Shown: positions 1 through 8,828 of the stretch, in pieces
How the letters are laid out: each line of letters starts with the position of its first letter
Position numbering within the stretch: the first letter of the stretch is position 1
DNA from: Nostoc sp. RI_552
GTDB lineage: Bacteria > Cyanobacteriota > Cyanobacteriia > Cyanobacteriales > Nostocaceae
Reading direction: 5' to 3'
NCBI GenBank assembly: GCA_016124525.1
Contig: WGNO01000018.1
Span: forward strand, 1 to 64,000
Length of the DNA: 64,000 bases
Position numbers and translations under genes: made by a program
Notes under the pieces: generated by a model
Database searches by the model: none
Seen by the model: only the letters and a program-made list of their open reading frames with translations
Told to the model about the DNA's origin: nothing

Positions 1-111
1 AAACGAGTTGACCGTCGAACTAAAATTTCTGGCGCGCAGTGGAAACAGGAAAACGTGCCTCAAGTTCTTGCCCATCGTTGCGCCTACCTCAATGGCTTCT
101 TATCTGTTTGA
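1..111 (+). CDS. Transposase, C-terminal 36 residues only (runs in from the left edge)
   Basis: Frame 1 is open from the first base to a TGA at 109-111 and encodes 36 residues ending in the motif HRCAYLNGFLSV. The motif CAYLNG near the C-terminus looks to me like the tail of ISKra4-type transposases, but this family assignment is from memory and uncertain. The stop lies about 30 bases from the point where the neighbouring methyltransferase gene loses its family-like sequence, as expected for a transposase gene that ends close to the terminal repeat of its element. Most of the gene lies outside the window. Confidence 0.5.
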   Translation, partial: KRVDRRTKISGAQWKQENVPQVLAHRCAYLNGFLSV

Positions 112-140
112 CCTTTCTTTAAAAAGTGAGATGCTCCCCT
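1..140 (+). mobile_element. Right end of an insertion sequence inserted in a restriction-modification gene
   Basis: The segment holds the end of a transposase frame and stops at about 138-142. There the minus-strand methyltransferase reading frame changes from family-like sequence (LYTNAIK) to unrelated codons that read through the element. The element end on the minus strand reads GGGGAGCATCTCAC, a plausible terminal inverted repeat. The left end and any target duplication lie outside the window, so the boundary is approximate. Confidence 0.5.
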
Positions 141-2117
141 TTTAATTGCATTGGTGTAAAGTTTAAATATAGCTTTTTCTCCTTTACCTGCTTTCACATC
201 TTTGTCAACTAAAGGTAAAAGAGTATCAAAATCATTATCTGTTTGATTGATCCAGTTATGTTTTCTATCGGGGGTAATGTGTTCAAAAGGAATTTGGTTA
301 AATTTAGTACTAGATAAAAATTTTAACTTTTCATCTGCTGTATCCAACTCTGGACGACGAATATAAAATATTTGACATCCATTAAAACCGCTGTCATGTT
401 TTTTGACTATCAACATCACAGCTACACCAGTTTGAATACCAAAAACGTTATGTGTAGTTCCAGAAAGTTTGGGATTTTTCCTCACATCACCATGTAAATC
501 TACAATGTAAATATAATTAAAATCATCACTTACGGACTTTCTAAAACCATCAAATGCACGACCATCTAAAAAAGAAGAATTAGTTATAAAACAAATAATC
601 CCATTGTTACCAAGTCTATCAGTTGCCCATCTAATAAAACGGGTATACATATCATAGGCTTTTGTTTTTTGAGCAGTGCTATATTTAACGTAACTTTCTT
701 TAATTAATTTATCTATGGCTGGATAATCTCTATTTTTATTATTATCATTCTCATTCTGTTGATTGGCATTATAAGGGGGATTACCAATGATTACTGAAAT
801 AGTTTTGTCATTTTGCCTTTTAATCCTGGAGGTATTTTCTACAGTCATAGCAAATAAATCCATTTGCTTACCTGCAAACAAAGTATTGTCTAAAGTATCC
901 ACAAAGCAAATATTCTCAAATTCCTCATACACTCCCATCTTTTGCTTATAGGTGTACTCAATATTTAAATTAGCAATATAATAGGGTAAAATAGCTACTT
1001 CATTACAGTGAATTTCGTGTTTATATTTATACTCCAAACTCTGGGGTGGTAAATAATCAATTAATTCTGTGATAAAAGTTCCTGTTCCTGTGGCTGGGTC
1101 GAGAATTTCTACGTTTTTGTCAGCTAATAACTTACCAAAGTGTTGATGCACTAAAAAATCTACACTTTCAATCATAAAACGGACAACTTCATTGGGAGTA
1201 TATACAATTCCTAGTCTGTCCGCAGCTTTGGGATTGTATGCTTTATAAAAGTTCTCATATAAGGCTTTGAGAAATTTTTGTTTTTCTTGGTGGTTATGAA
1301 TATTTGCTGCTGTGCGCCTAATGACGGCATAATATCTTTCGATGTTGCCTAATGTGTTGCGTCTAATATTTCCTGTAAAAAAGGTAGTGATGACTTCTTG
1401 CAATTCCCGGGCTACATTATTTTCTCTGTGGAATTGAGATTCGTTAAAAATATTGAGAAAAATATCTTCAGTGAGAATATGCTGAATCATCATTTCCCGA
1501 ATATCTAGTAAACTGATTTCCGGGTTGATGGATTCTTGGCAAATGTGCCAAAATTTATTTCTGGCGGATTGAAAAGAAATGTTAGTTTCACCTTGACTAT
1601 CAATCAAGTCTCTGAGAGAATTTAAGATGGTGGGTAGGTCTTGCTTAAAAGTTTCTATAGCTTGCCGAAAGTCTCTCACTTCCGGTCTGACATAGTTAAT
1701 AAAATTATTAATAATGTCATCCAGGGCGTCTGCATCTTTCATGGGTACGCGCTGGGTTTCTGTGCCGCTTTGAATTAAAACTGCGGTTTGGGAATCTTCA
1801 AATAAAATGTTACTATTGGGATAACCTTTATTAAGTTTGATTTCAATTTCTTGATTTAAATTGTCATATTGGTCTTTGCTCTCCCAGTAACCCCAATCCA
1901 GGCGTAAAGCATCTTTAACAGTGCCATCAGGATAAACAACTTTGCCGTTGGGTAATTTATAATCTAATTCAGGAATTAATAAAAAATCTTTGGGTTTGCA
2001 ATATTCATTTAAAAGATTTTGAAAAGCCCCGCGAATAGAAGTTTCTTTTCTCGATCCGCCAAACTGAATAATTTTTTCTAGTTCTGTGTGGTATTGACTA
2101 ATTAAAAGTCTTGACAT
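84..2117 (-). pseudogene. Type ISP-like restriction-modification protein, 3' end cut off by an IS
   Basis: The 677-residue product looks like a fused restriction-methylation enzyme. Residues 1-150 resemble a PD-(D/E)xK nuclease-like N-terminal domain (GSRKETSIRGAF, then WESKDQYDNLNQEIEIKL). A helical linker follows, then an N6-adenine methylase with the SAM-binding motif LDPATGTGTF near residue 340 and the catalytic NPPY near residue 446. Proteins of this type are usually well over 900 residues and carry a C-terminal target-recognition region. Here the family-like sequence stops at LYTNAIK and the last 18 codons are read from the insertion sequence at the window edge. The recognition domain is therefore missing and the enzyme is probably inactive unless the rest survives beyond the element. 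It has no partner gene in the window. The start is the ATG at 2117. Confidence 0.75.
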
Positions 2118-2531
2118 GAGATTAAGTTTTCTGTAGGATGGCGTGTTTACACTGTTTTCTAAACCGGGGATTTGTGAAAGGTTTATAAACGAAGTTTCTC
2201 AGGGACTTTTTTAGGGTGAGTTAAATAGTCTCTAGGGATTCCGCTAATATCAGAAGTGTTGAATACTGCAATAAAAATTTACAATTTTTGCGTTTTACAC
2301 AGGTAAAGTTCATTGTCTATTAAGAATAGAGTCATTAATTGCTCAAGTTTTGTATTATCGACGCAGAAGTTGGACAGTCAACAGTGAACATTTCTGGGAT
2401 TAATAGTTATTTTTACTTTACTGCTGGTCAAGTTTGAGGAGATGTTATCAAAAGATATAAAGCATGATTTTGACATTAGGAATTATGAATTACCTTAGGG
2501 AGAAGCTATGCTCTCAAAGAGGTGTTGGGAA
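2118..2531. other. Intergenic, 414 bp, no gene seen
   Basis: AT-rich spacer between the start of the truncated restriction-modification gene and the stop of the zinc-ribbon gene. I see only a short AAAAATT/AATTTTT inverted repeat near 2275 and no open frame worth calling. It probably contains the promoter of the restriction-modification gene. Confidence 0.6.
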
Positions 2532-2909
2532 TTATTTGTGATCTTCTAGTGATTGGGCTGGTATTTCAATTGCTTGAATGTCAATTGTTCCTTCTGGTGT
2601 GAAGCGCTGAAAGTGACCTTGTTGGACGGATAACTGCTCTCCACAATTGGGACATTGTAACTGAGTGTTGTTTAAACCTGTAAATTCAAAATTACATACA
2701 GGACAGTGGCTAGGAATTAAATTACGTTGTAGCCACCAGCGAAATGCCAAGAAAGCCACGACGGGTGTTAATAATAACAAACCAAAGATAATTAATAAGG
2801 AATTCACCAACCAGCCTAAGCCTAATGATGCTAACAACCAAAAAACTGCTAACAGGGTGAGCCAAGGGCGAAGGTTTTCAAGACTTAATTGGAAAGATTT
2901 AAGGCTCAT
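2532..2909 (-). CDS. Small membrane protein with C-terminal zinc ribbon
   Basis: The protein has 125 residues. Residues about 15-60 form two closely spaced hydrophobic helices (WLTLLAVFWLLASLGLGW and a second one ending FLAFRWWL). They are followed by a cytosolic zinc ribbon made by two CxxC knuckles, CPVC and CPNC, about 18 residues apart. The tail is short and acidic. This architecture recurs in cyanobacterial proteins of unknown function. The sequence supports a membrane-anchored metal-binding or nucleic-acid/protein-binding module, but no specific role can be given. It is a single minus-strand gene with the ATG at 2909; the next gene on that strand starts more than 1 kb upstream. The plus-strand open frame inside it is a shadow. 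Confidence 0.7.
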   Translation of the reverse strand: MSLKSFQLSLENLRPWLTLLAVFWLLASLGLGWLVNSLLIIFGLLLLTPVVAFLAFRWWLQRNLIPSHCPVCNFEFTGLNNTQLQCPNCGEQLSVQQGHFQRFTPEGTIDIQAIEIPAQSLEDHK

Positions 2910-3042
2910 TTTTTAAAATGTTGTCTTGCTCTTCCTCTAGGATAACGATTTTAATGGAGAGTCAAAAGCCTAAAGTCAACTACCAAAAGTCAAGAAATAT
3001 TAATTTAGCTTTAATTCAGCTCTAGGACTAGGGGCTGATGAC

Positions 3043-4206
3043 TCAGGACAAAAGTAGTTGTTGTAAACGCTGTTGAAAGGTTTCGATACCAAAAAGAGTC
3101 ATGGCTTGTGCTCTTAACCATTGTCCATGACAACGCTGATCCTTTGCTTGCAAAATTTCTATACAAGCAGTAGCAACAGCTTGTGAATGGCGATGGGGTA
3201 CTTGCCATCCCAGCTTACCATCTTGTAACGGGTCGGCGGAGCCATCATCGTCACCGGATAACACTGGTACACCGCAGGTCATGGCTTCTAAATAAACAAT
3301 GCCAAAGCCTTCTTGGGAGGGCATAATATAAGCATCAGCGAGGCGATAATGTGCTACTAACTGTTCTGTGGGAATAAAACCTGCAAAAACCACGCGATCG
3401 CTCACTCCTAAGTCTTGAGCCAGCTGGGCTAATCGTGGTTGGTCATCACCGCGACCAATGACTAGATATTTTACTTGTGGGAAAGCTTGAGCTATGTGGG
3501 GTAGTGCGCGAATAGTGACATCTACGCCTTTGTAAATATCTCCTGACCATAGTCGCGCCACGGTCATTAATACTTTTGCACCACCTAAGCTATACTTTTG
3601 AATTAATTCTGGTTGTTTAGGACCGGGGGTAAATTTATTACCATCAATAGCACAAGGTAGGATCTTGATTTTTTCTGGGTCTAGATTGTTAGCAGCGCAA
3701 GCGCGACGGCGGCTGTAGCGGCTAATTGTCCAAATGGCATTTGCTGATGCTAGGGCATTTCTTTGACTGTGTTTGAGTGGTTCCCAAACTTCTTTGCCAT
3801 AGGTAAGAACTGTGTAGGGAATACCCAAGGGCTGACAAATAGTTTTGATTAGTACGGCTAGGTTAATATGACCACAAAAAACTTGCTGGGGGGGTTTTTG
3901 TAGCAGATGTTTTAACAAAGCTACGGACATATTGAGCCTTCCCAGTTGAGGGAATTTATTTTCAAAGTAATAAAATTTTAAATTATCGGACTCATAAGGA
4001 TTTGACTGGTGAAAGCTATCTCGCAATAAAAAGACTTGTGCTTTACACCTAGCATTTAATCTTCCATAAGCACGGAAAATATCCTTGACATAAGATTGAA
4101 TTCCGCCTTCACCAGCAAAAATCTCTAAGAAAACGAAAACATGATGAGCTTGCTTGTTAATTTGGTTAGCTGAACTTAAGTTTTCTCCTGGTGTATCAAT
4201 CAGCAT
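3043..4206 (-). CDS. Glycosyltransferase, GT4 family
   Basis: The 387-residue protein has the two Rossmann-like halves of a GT-B glycosyltransferase. The N-terminal half begins with HHVFVFLEIFAGEGGIQSYV, where the glycine-rich loop after the first strand is typical. The C-terminal half carries the donor-site signature PSQEGFGIVYLEAMTCGVPVL, including the E-x7-E pair. It is expected to transfer a sugar from a nucleotide-sugar to a polysaccharide or lipid acceptor in the cytosol; the substrate cannot be read from the sequence. The gene overlaps the upstream anti-sigma kinase gene by 7 bases (4200-4206), so the two are translationally coupled. The start at 4206 is the natural ATG inside that overlap. 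Confidence 0.85.
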   Translation of the reverse strand: MLIDTPGENLSSANQINKQAHHVFVFLEIFAGEGGIQSYVKDIFRAYGRLNARCKAQVFLLRDSFHQSNPYESDNLKFYYFENKFPQLGRLNMSVALLKHLLQKPPQQVFCGHINLAVLIKTICQPLGIPYTVLTYGKEVWEPLKHSQRNALASANAIWTISRYSRRRACAANNLDPEKIKILPCAIDGNKFTPGPKQPELIQKYSLGGAKVLMTVARLWSGDIYKGVDVTIRALPHIAQAFPQVKYLVIGRGDDQPRLAQLAQDLGVSDRVVFAGFIPTEQLVAHYRLADAYIMPSQEGFGIVYLEAMTCGVPVLSGDDDGSADPLQDGKLGWQVPHRHSQAVATACIEILQAKDQRCHGQWLRAQAMTLFGIETFQQRLQQLLLS

Positions 4207-4649
4207 TTGTGTATGTTCTGATTGCTATATTTGACGATTAGTAAACAGTTTTTACCATCTGTACTGCGTTCGTAAACAACACGGTCAGCCAAACGTCGCA
4301 GGAGAAACCATCCATATCCCCCCACTTGGAGAGTACCCGGCTGTGGCTCTGCGATAGCATCGGGATCGAAGGGTTTTCCTTGGTCCCAAATTCTCATTTC
4401 CAGTCTGTCAATCCATAGACTCACTTCAATTTCTATGGTTGTTTCTGGTGGTAAAGCACGATGGGCGTGACGAACTGCGTTGGTAAAACCCTCTGCTAAG
4501 GCTAGGTGGAGGCGATAAAGTTGGCTTTCTGACCAGCCAAATTGAGGCAGATATTTGAGACAGAATTCCTCAAACCATTTTTGTACGTAGTTTAGGAGCT
4601 GTAGTTCGCTCTTCACTGTCAGATGGTCGTGCTGCGGTATGCTAAGCAT
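4200..4649 (-). CDS. Anti-sigma regulatory factor, RsbW-like Ser/Thr kinase
   Basis: The 149-residue protein is a single GHKL-type ATPase domain. The N-box is in LALAEGFTNAVRHAHR (E and N positions conserved) and the G1 box is in MRIWDQGKPFDPDA, with a glycine-rich GGYGWFLLRRLAD lid. This is the RsbW/SpoIIAB anti-sigma kinase family, which phosphorylates an anti-anti-sigma partner and sequesters a sigma factor. In cyanobacteria many such stand-alone domains act in PP2C/STAS switching networks. No STAS gene is adjacent, so its partner is unknown. It overlaps the start of the glycosyltransferase gene by 7 bases, which suggests co-expression. The start is the ATG at 4649. Confidence 0.85.
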   Translation of the reverse strand: MLSIPQHDHLTVKSELQLLNYVQKWFEEFCLKYLPQFGWSESQLYRLHLALAEGFTNAVRHAHRALPPETTIEIEVSLWIDRLEMRIWDQGKPFDPDAIAEPQPGTLQVGGYGWFLLRRLADRVVYERSTDGKNCLLIVKYSNQNIHKC

Positions 4650-4909
4650 TGACCTTGACTTGGATATAGAATTTGTAAGAATTTTTGTAATGGTTGCACT
4701 TTGATGATTTTAGATTTTGGAATGTTTTCTTGCTCCAAAACTAAAAGTTCCATATACCAGCTACCTTGCTAAAATCGACACCTGTAGGTTTCAAAATTAC
4801 ATCTACCAAAAGAATGAGCAGCTTTCCAGAACAATTAAGTGGTGATTCCTTGGCTGTTTTGGGAGATGCTCTTGAAACTACAGATGTCAAAGATTATTTG
4901 CTGCTTAGT

Positions 4910-5392
4910 TTAGAACAATCCCAAGGTCAAAGATTTATCTAGTGGTAAAGCAGCACCAATACCTAACCACAGGGTTACAAGAGTTCCAAACAGAAACACT
5001 GTAGTTGCCACTGGACGACGGAAAGGATTTTGGAACTTGTTCACGTTTTCTAGGAAAGGAACTAGGATTAATCCCAGGGGCACGGAGGCCATTGCTAATA
5101 CTCCTAAAAGTTTGTTAGGAAGTGAGCGCAAAATCTGGAATACGGGGTACAAGTACCATTCTGGTAAGATTTCCAAGGGTGTGGCAAAAGGATTTGCTGG
5201 TTCACCTGTCATTGCGGGGTCTAGCACAGCTAGAGCTACAATGCAAGCGAATGAACCCATGATCACAATCGGGAATACGTACAGTAGGTCATTAGGCCAA
5301 GCGGGTTCACCATAGTAGTTGTGACCCATGCCTTTGGCGAGTTTAGCTCTTAACTGAGGATCACTCAGATCGGGTTTTTTTACTGTTGCCAT
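4910..5392 (-). CDS. petD: Cytochrome b6-f complex subunit IV
   Basis: The 160-residue protein matches the full length of PetD. It starts [21 protein letters not shown], has the conserved lumenal loop [21 protein letters not shown] containing the PEWY motif of the quinol-oxidising site, and three transmembrane helices (about residues 36-56, 95-115 and 130-150). PetD binds plastoquinol together with cytochrome b6 in the thylakoid membrane. It lies 245 bp downstream of petB on the same strand, the usual petB-petD order, and is probably co-transcribed with it. Nothing abnormal is seen. Confidence 0.97.
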   Translation of the reverse strand: MATVKKPDLSDPQLRAKLAKGMGHNYYGEPAWPNDLLYVFPIVIMGSFACIVALAVLDPAMTGEPANPFATPLEILPEWYLYPVFQILRSLPNKLLGVLAMASVPLGLILVPFLENVNKFQNPFRRPVATTVFLFGTLVTLWLGIGAALPLDKSLTLGLF

Positions 5393-5637
5393 AATTTAAA
5401 TGCGCTCTCCTGCTCAAATTCAGTTAAAGCATTTGTCAAAACCATCAGCTATAAGGTTGTCCTAGGCTGGGGTCATTTGCCCGGGAGGTGTCTACAGCTT
5501 TTAGTTGCAAATACAAGTCTTTGTTTTTATTGTGGCTTATGAGTTATTAATTGTTGATTGCTCATAAGTTTAAAACAAATCTCTCTGTCTGGGAACTAAA
5601 AGCTGTTACCTTTTTGCATTTTGGCTTAGTTATGAGA

Positions 5638-6285
5638 TTACAAAGGACCAGAAATACCTTGTTTGCGGATCATCAAGAAGTGGAACAGCATGAATACCGC
5701 AATTAACCAAGGGAGAATGAAGGTGTGAGCGCTATAGTAGCGAGTCAGTGTGGCTTGACCGACACTGGAACCACCGCGTAACATATCAGAAATGAAAACG
5801 CCAACTACCGGAATTGCTTCTGGTACGCCACTGACGATTTTTACTGCCCAGTAACCAACTTGATCCCAAGGTAGGGAGTAGCCTGTGACACCGAAGGAAA
5901 CGGTGATTACAGCTAAAATCACACCACTTACCCAGGTTAATTCACGGGGCTTTTTGAAGCCACCTGTGAGGTACACCCGGAAGGTGTGCAAAATCATCAT
6001 TAATACCATCATACTGGCGGACCAGCGATGAATGGAGCGAATGAGCCAGCCAAAGTTGACTTCATTCATGATGTACTCTACTGAAGAGTAGGCTTCAGCC
6101 ACTGTTGGCTTGTAGTAGAAGGTCATGGCAAATCCAGTGGCGAACTGGATCAAAAAGCAAGTTAAGGTAATTCCACCCAGGCAATAAAAGATGTTTACAT
6201 GGGGGGGGACATACTTGCTAGTTACGTCCTCAGCGAGGGCTTCTAGTTCTAAGCGTTCTTCAAACCAGTCGTAAACGTTGGCCAT
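5638..6285 (-). CDS. petB: Cytochrome b6
   Basis: The 215-residue protein has the standard PetB length. Four transmembrane helices are visible. The bis-histidine haem ligands lie in the second helix ([11 protein letters not shown] and ILHTFRVYL) and the fourth ([11 protein letters not shown] and FHFLMIRK). Cys35 in NIFYCLGG is the attachment site of the covalent haem c(n) typical of b6-f complexes. The protein transfers electrons from plastoquinol across the thylakoid membrane within the b6-f complex. petD follows downstream. The gene is divergent from ctpA, with a 388-bp shared upstream region. Confidence 0.98.
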   Translation of the reverse strand: MANVYDWFEERLELEALAEDVTSKYVPPHVNIFYCLGGITLTCFLIQFATGFAMTFYYKPTVAEAYSSVEYIMNEVNFGWLIRSIHRWSASMMVLMMILHTFRVYLTGGFKKPRELTWVSGVILAVITVSFGVTGYSLPWDQVGYWAVKIVSGVPEAIPVVGVFISDMLRGGSSVGQATLTRYYSAHTFILPWLIAVFMLFHFLMIRKQGISGPL

Positions 6286-6673
6286 ACAATCTCAAGTTCC
6301 TAAAAATTGGTTGCTGTTGATCAATCTCCCAATTAAAAATTTTGGGATTTTCAAAAAGGGGAGTTTGTTTCTTTGCTTTTGACTTTCCAGAGTGGTGAGA
6401 GTTTTTATCTTCTTAACACTCTGTAAATATGGAATATATTGCGTTCTCTTGGCAAGCCAGGAGCAAAAATGCCAGCCACCAAATAGATCTTATCGTTTGT
6501 TGAGTGAAGTACACGCCATCAGTTTTTGAACAACTTGATGAGAGAAATGCACCACTTCTATAAAAAAAGTAACATAGTTGAGATATAGATTTCATCAACG
6601 CGGCGGTAAGTAGGCATTTTTGCCTAGAATTTTGCGGCAATTTGGGATCAGGTGCAATTTAGAAATGGTTTTC
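6286..6673. promoter_or_regulatory. Divergent petB/ctpA upstream region
   Basis: This 388-bp spacer separates the starts of petB (minus) and ctpA (plus) and must hold both promoters. A 75-codon minus-strand open frame at 6413-6640 has no recognisable features and I treat it as chance. I see no strong hairpin or clear operator. Confidence 0.5.
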
Positions 6674-7918
6674 ATGGAAAAACAGGTTTTCAGACTAGGA
6701 TTTTCAGTCTTAATGGCGTTTTGGTTAGCCCTGGGCGCTTTCATCCCTTCGGCGGTGGCTTTAACTGATCAGCAAAGACTAGTTTCAGAGGTTTGGCGAA
6801 TTGTTAATCGGGCCTATCTAGATGAGACATTTAATCATCAAAATTGGTCGCAAGTGAGGCAAAAGGTGCTAGAGAAGCCACTAAAAAACGATGAAGCGGC
6901 TTATGCAGCAATTCAGAATATGGTCAAGACTTTGGGTGATCCTTTTACGCGCTTTTTAGATCCCCAGCAGTACCACAGTTTGCAGGTGAATACTTCTGGT
7001 GAATTAACTGGGGTAGGGTTGCAAATTGCCCTCAATGGAGAGACCGGAAAGCTGGAGGTAGTGGCTCCTATTATGGATTCACCAGCAGATGCAGCGGGGA
7101 TTGAACCCCGCGATCGCATTCTCAAAATCGAAGGGATTTTAACAGACAATTTGAGCCTGGAGGAAGCAGCCGCAAGGATGCGAGGCCCTGTTGGTAGTTC
7201 CGTCACACTTTTGATTGAACGAGATGGGGTAGGAAAAAAAGAAGTGAGAATAGTGCGCGATCGCATTAGTCTTAACCCTGTGGTAGCAGATCTACGTTTC
7301 TCTCCACAGGGTGAGCCCATTGGCTACCTTCGCCTCACTCAATTCAATGCTAACGCCTCAAGGGAATTAGCACAGGCTATTTCTAACCTAGAAAAAAAAG
7401 GTGCTGCTGGGTATATTTTAGACTTACGAAATAATCCTGGTGGGCTATTACAATCAGGAATTGAAATTGCCCGTTTGTGGTTGAATTCTGGCACCATAGT
7501 TTATACGGTAAACCGCCAAGGTATCCAGGGTAGTTTTGAATCATTTGGCCCTGCTTTGACAGATGATCCTTTGGTGATTTTAGTAAATGAAGGAACCGCG
7601 AGCGCTAGTGAGATTTTGGCGGGAGCGCTGCAAGACAACGGTCGTGCTACTTTGGTTGGGGAAACTACCTTTGGTAAAGGATTAATTCAGTCTTTGTTTG
7701 AATTATCCGATGGCTCTGGCTTGGCGGTGACAATTGCTAAGTATGAAACACCATCACATCGGGATATTAATAAATTAGGAATTAAGCCAGATGTGGTAAT
7801 TTCCCAAGAGGCAATTACCCGAAAACAGATTGCCACGGCAACGGATTTACAATATCAAGCAGCTATGGAATTATTCAAGACTAATTCGGTGTTGGCGAGA
7901 GCCTCCAGTGGGAAGTAG
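6674..7918 (+). CDS. ctpA: Carboxyl-terminal processing protease (D1 maturation)
   Basis: The S41 family protease removes the C-terminal extension of the photosystem II D1 precursor in the thylakoid lumen. I start it at the ATG at 6674 (MEKQVFRLGF), which begins a normal signal peptide ending near SAVA-LTD. An upstream ATG at 6665 and one at 6620 only add an unlikely N-terminus. From 6674 the protein has 414 residues. A PDZ domain (about residues 90-170, with the GVGLQI loop) precedes the peptidase core, which has the catalytic serine in GTASASEILAGAL and the lysine in TTFGKGLIQSL. It faces petB across a divergent promoter region and is followed by a clear hairpin terminator. Confidence 0.93.
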   Translation: MEKQVFRLGFSVLMAFWLALGAFIPSAVALTDQQRLVSEVWRIVNRAYLDETFNHQNWSQVRQKVLEKPLKNDEAAYAAIQNMVKTLGDPFTRFLDPQQYHSLQVNTSGELTGVGLQIALNGETGKLEVVAPIMDSPADAAGIEPRDRILKIEGILTDNLSLEEAAARMRGPVGSSVTLLIERDGVGKKEVRIVRDRISLNPVVADLRFSPQGEPIGYLRLTQFNANASRELAQAISNLEKKGAAGYILDLRNNPGGLLQSGIEIARLWLNSGTIVYTVNRQGIQGSFESFGPALTDDPLVILVNEGTASASEILAGALQDNGRATLVGETTFGKGLIQSLFELSDGSGLAVTIAKYETPSHRDINKLGIKPDVVISQEAITRKQIATATDLQYQAAMELFKTNSVLARASSGK

Positions 7919-7936
7919 GGAATGGACAGTGGGTAG

Positions 7937-7963
7937 ATGGGAAATTTCGAGGCTGTTTCCCAT
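7937..7963 (+). terminator. Rho-independent terminator after ctpA
   Basis: A perfect 8-bp stem, ATGGGAAA (7937-7944) and TTTCCCAT (7956-7963), has an 11-base loop and is followed on the plus strand by TTAATTTTT. It lies between the ctpA stop and the convergent stop of the MBL gene and may serve both. Confidence 0.75.
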
Positions 7964-7974
7964 TTAATTTTTCC

Positions 7975-8649
7975 TCACTGGTCAGGAATTTCACTAGCAT
8001 TCACCAGACGGCGGTAGGCATTATCTATTACACCTTTACCTCTGAGAAAACCTGTGTTCCCACCGGGACAAATATACTGGAGTGTTTGCGGCGTGAAACG
8101 TTCTAGTATGAATTGAAAACTTTTGATTTGTCTGGGCCAGTGAAAGGTTTTTGCTGTAGGTAAGGGTACTGGTTCCCCTCCCTGGTTGGGAAGTAAATGG
8201 CGACCAGAAAATAGCACACCGCCTAATTCACTGTAGTAAAGGCAAGATGAACCGGGGGAATGGCCAGGTGTCCAAATTACCTGAGATGTGGAATTGAGTG
8301 TAAATTCATGGGTAAAGGAGGTGAGAGTTAATCCAGGTAATAGATAAGCTTCTTGCTCTTGAATCAGGACTTCGCAGCCAAAGGTTTGTTGAATTTTTGC
8401 TGTTTTACCAATGGCACCTCGATGGCTGAGAAATAACCAACGCACGCCTCCATGCGATCGCAGAAAATCTTGATTTTTTAAATCGTCAGAGGGAGAATCT
8501 ATGAGGATGTTGCCTTCTTTTCCTACAATAAGGTAAGAGGTTCCTCCTAATGTGTCCCGATTTGGTGGAAAGGCAAAGATGGTATCTAATACCAAACGTG
8601 GTTGTTTAGCTGTGTGACTTGGTTGTTGAGGTGAGGGACACATGAACAA
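7975..8649 (-). CDS. MBL-fold protein with degenerate metal motif
   Basis: The 224-residue protein has the metallo-beta-lactamase fold layout. A strand region GGTSYLIVGKEGNILIDSP is followed by the place where the metal motif HxHxDH should be, which here reads LSHRGAIGKTAKI, and then by the second histidine region TPGHSPGSSCLYY and a GGVLFSGRHLLP segment in place of the usual FxGDxL. The Asp of the GD pair and most of the first metal motif are missing. A normal binuclear hydrolase activity is therefore doubtful; it may bind one metal, a thioester or nothing. Similar variants occur in cyanobacteria. It is convergent with ctpA and divergent from the site-2 protease gene. Confidence 0.75.
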   Translation of the reverse strand: MFMCPSPQQPSHTAKQPRLVLDTIFAFPPNRDTLGGTSYLIVGKEGNILIDSPSDDLKNQDFLRSHGGVRWLFLSHRGAIGKTAKIQQTFGCEVLIQEQEAYLLPGLTLTSFTHEFTLNSTSQVIWTPGHSPGSSCLYYSELGGVLFSGRHLLPNQGGEPVPLPTAKTFHWPRQIKSFQFILERFTPQTLQYICPGGNTGFLRGKGVIDNAYRRLVNASEIPDQ

Positions 8650-8828
8650 AAACCGAAACTGAGGGGTGGTAAAAATTGGGTTACAGAGTTGAAGTTCTTA
8701 AGAATTAACACTTAAGAGTTACAAGTTCTGTTAACTATTATGGACAAATTGGGTTGAGTCTGTGTAGTCGTGAAGGTTGTGGTACCGACACACTAGTAAG
8801 ACGTTTTTGCCAAATTACTAAAGAGCAA

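Noticed and set aside
4814-4942. Plus-strand open frame of 42 codons starting MSSFPEQLSGDSLAVLGDAL, overlapping the petD 3' end
   Set aside because: It overlaps petD on the opposite strand for 33 bases, has no clear ribosome site and no recognisable motif; it could be a real small gene but cannot be supported.
6413-6640. Minus-strand 75-codon frame between petB and ctpA
   Set aside because: Low-complexity composition, no ribosome site, lies in the shared promoter region.
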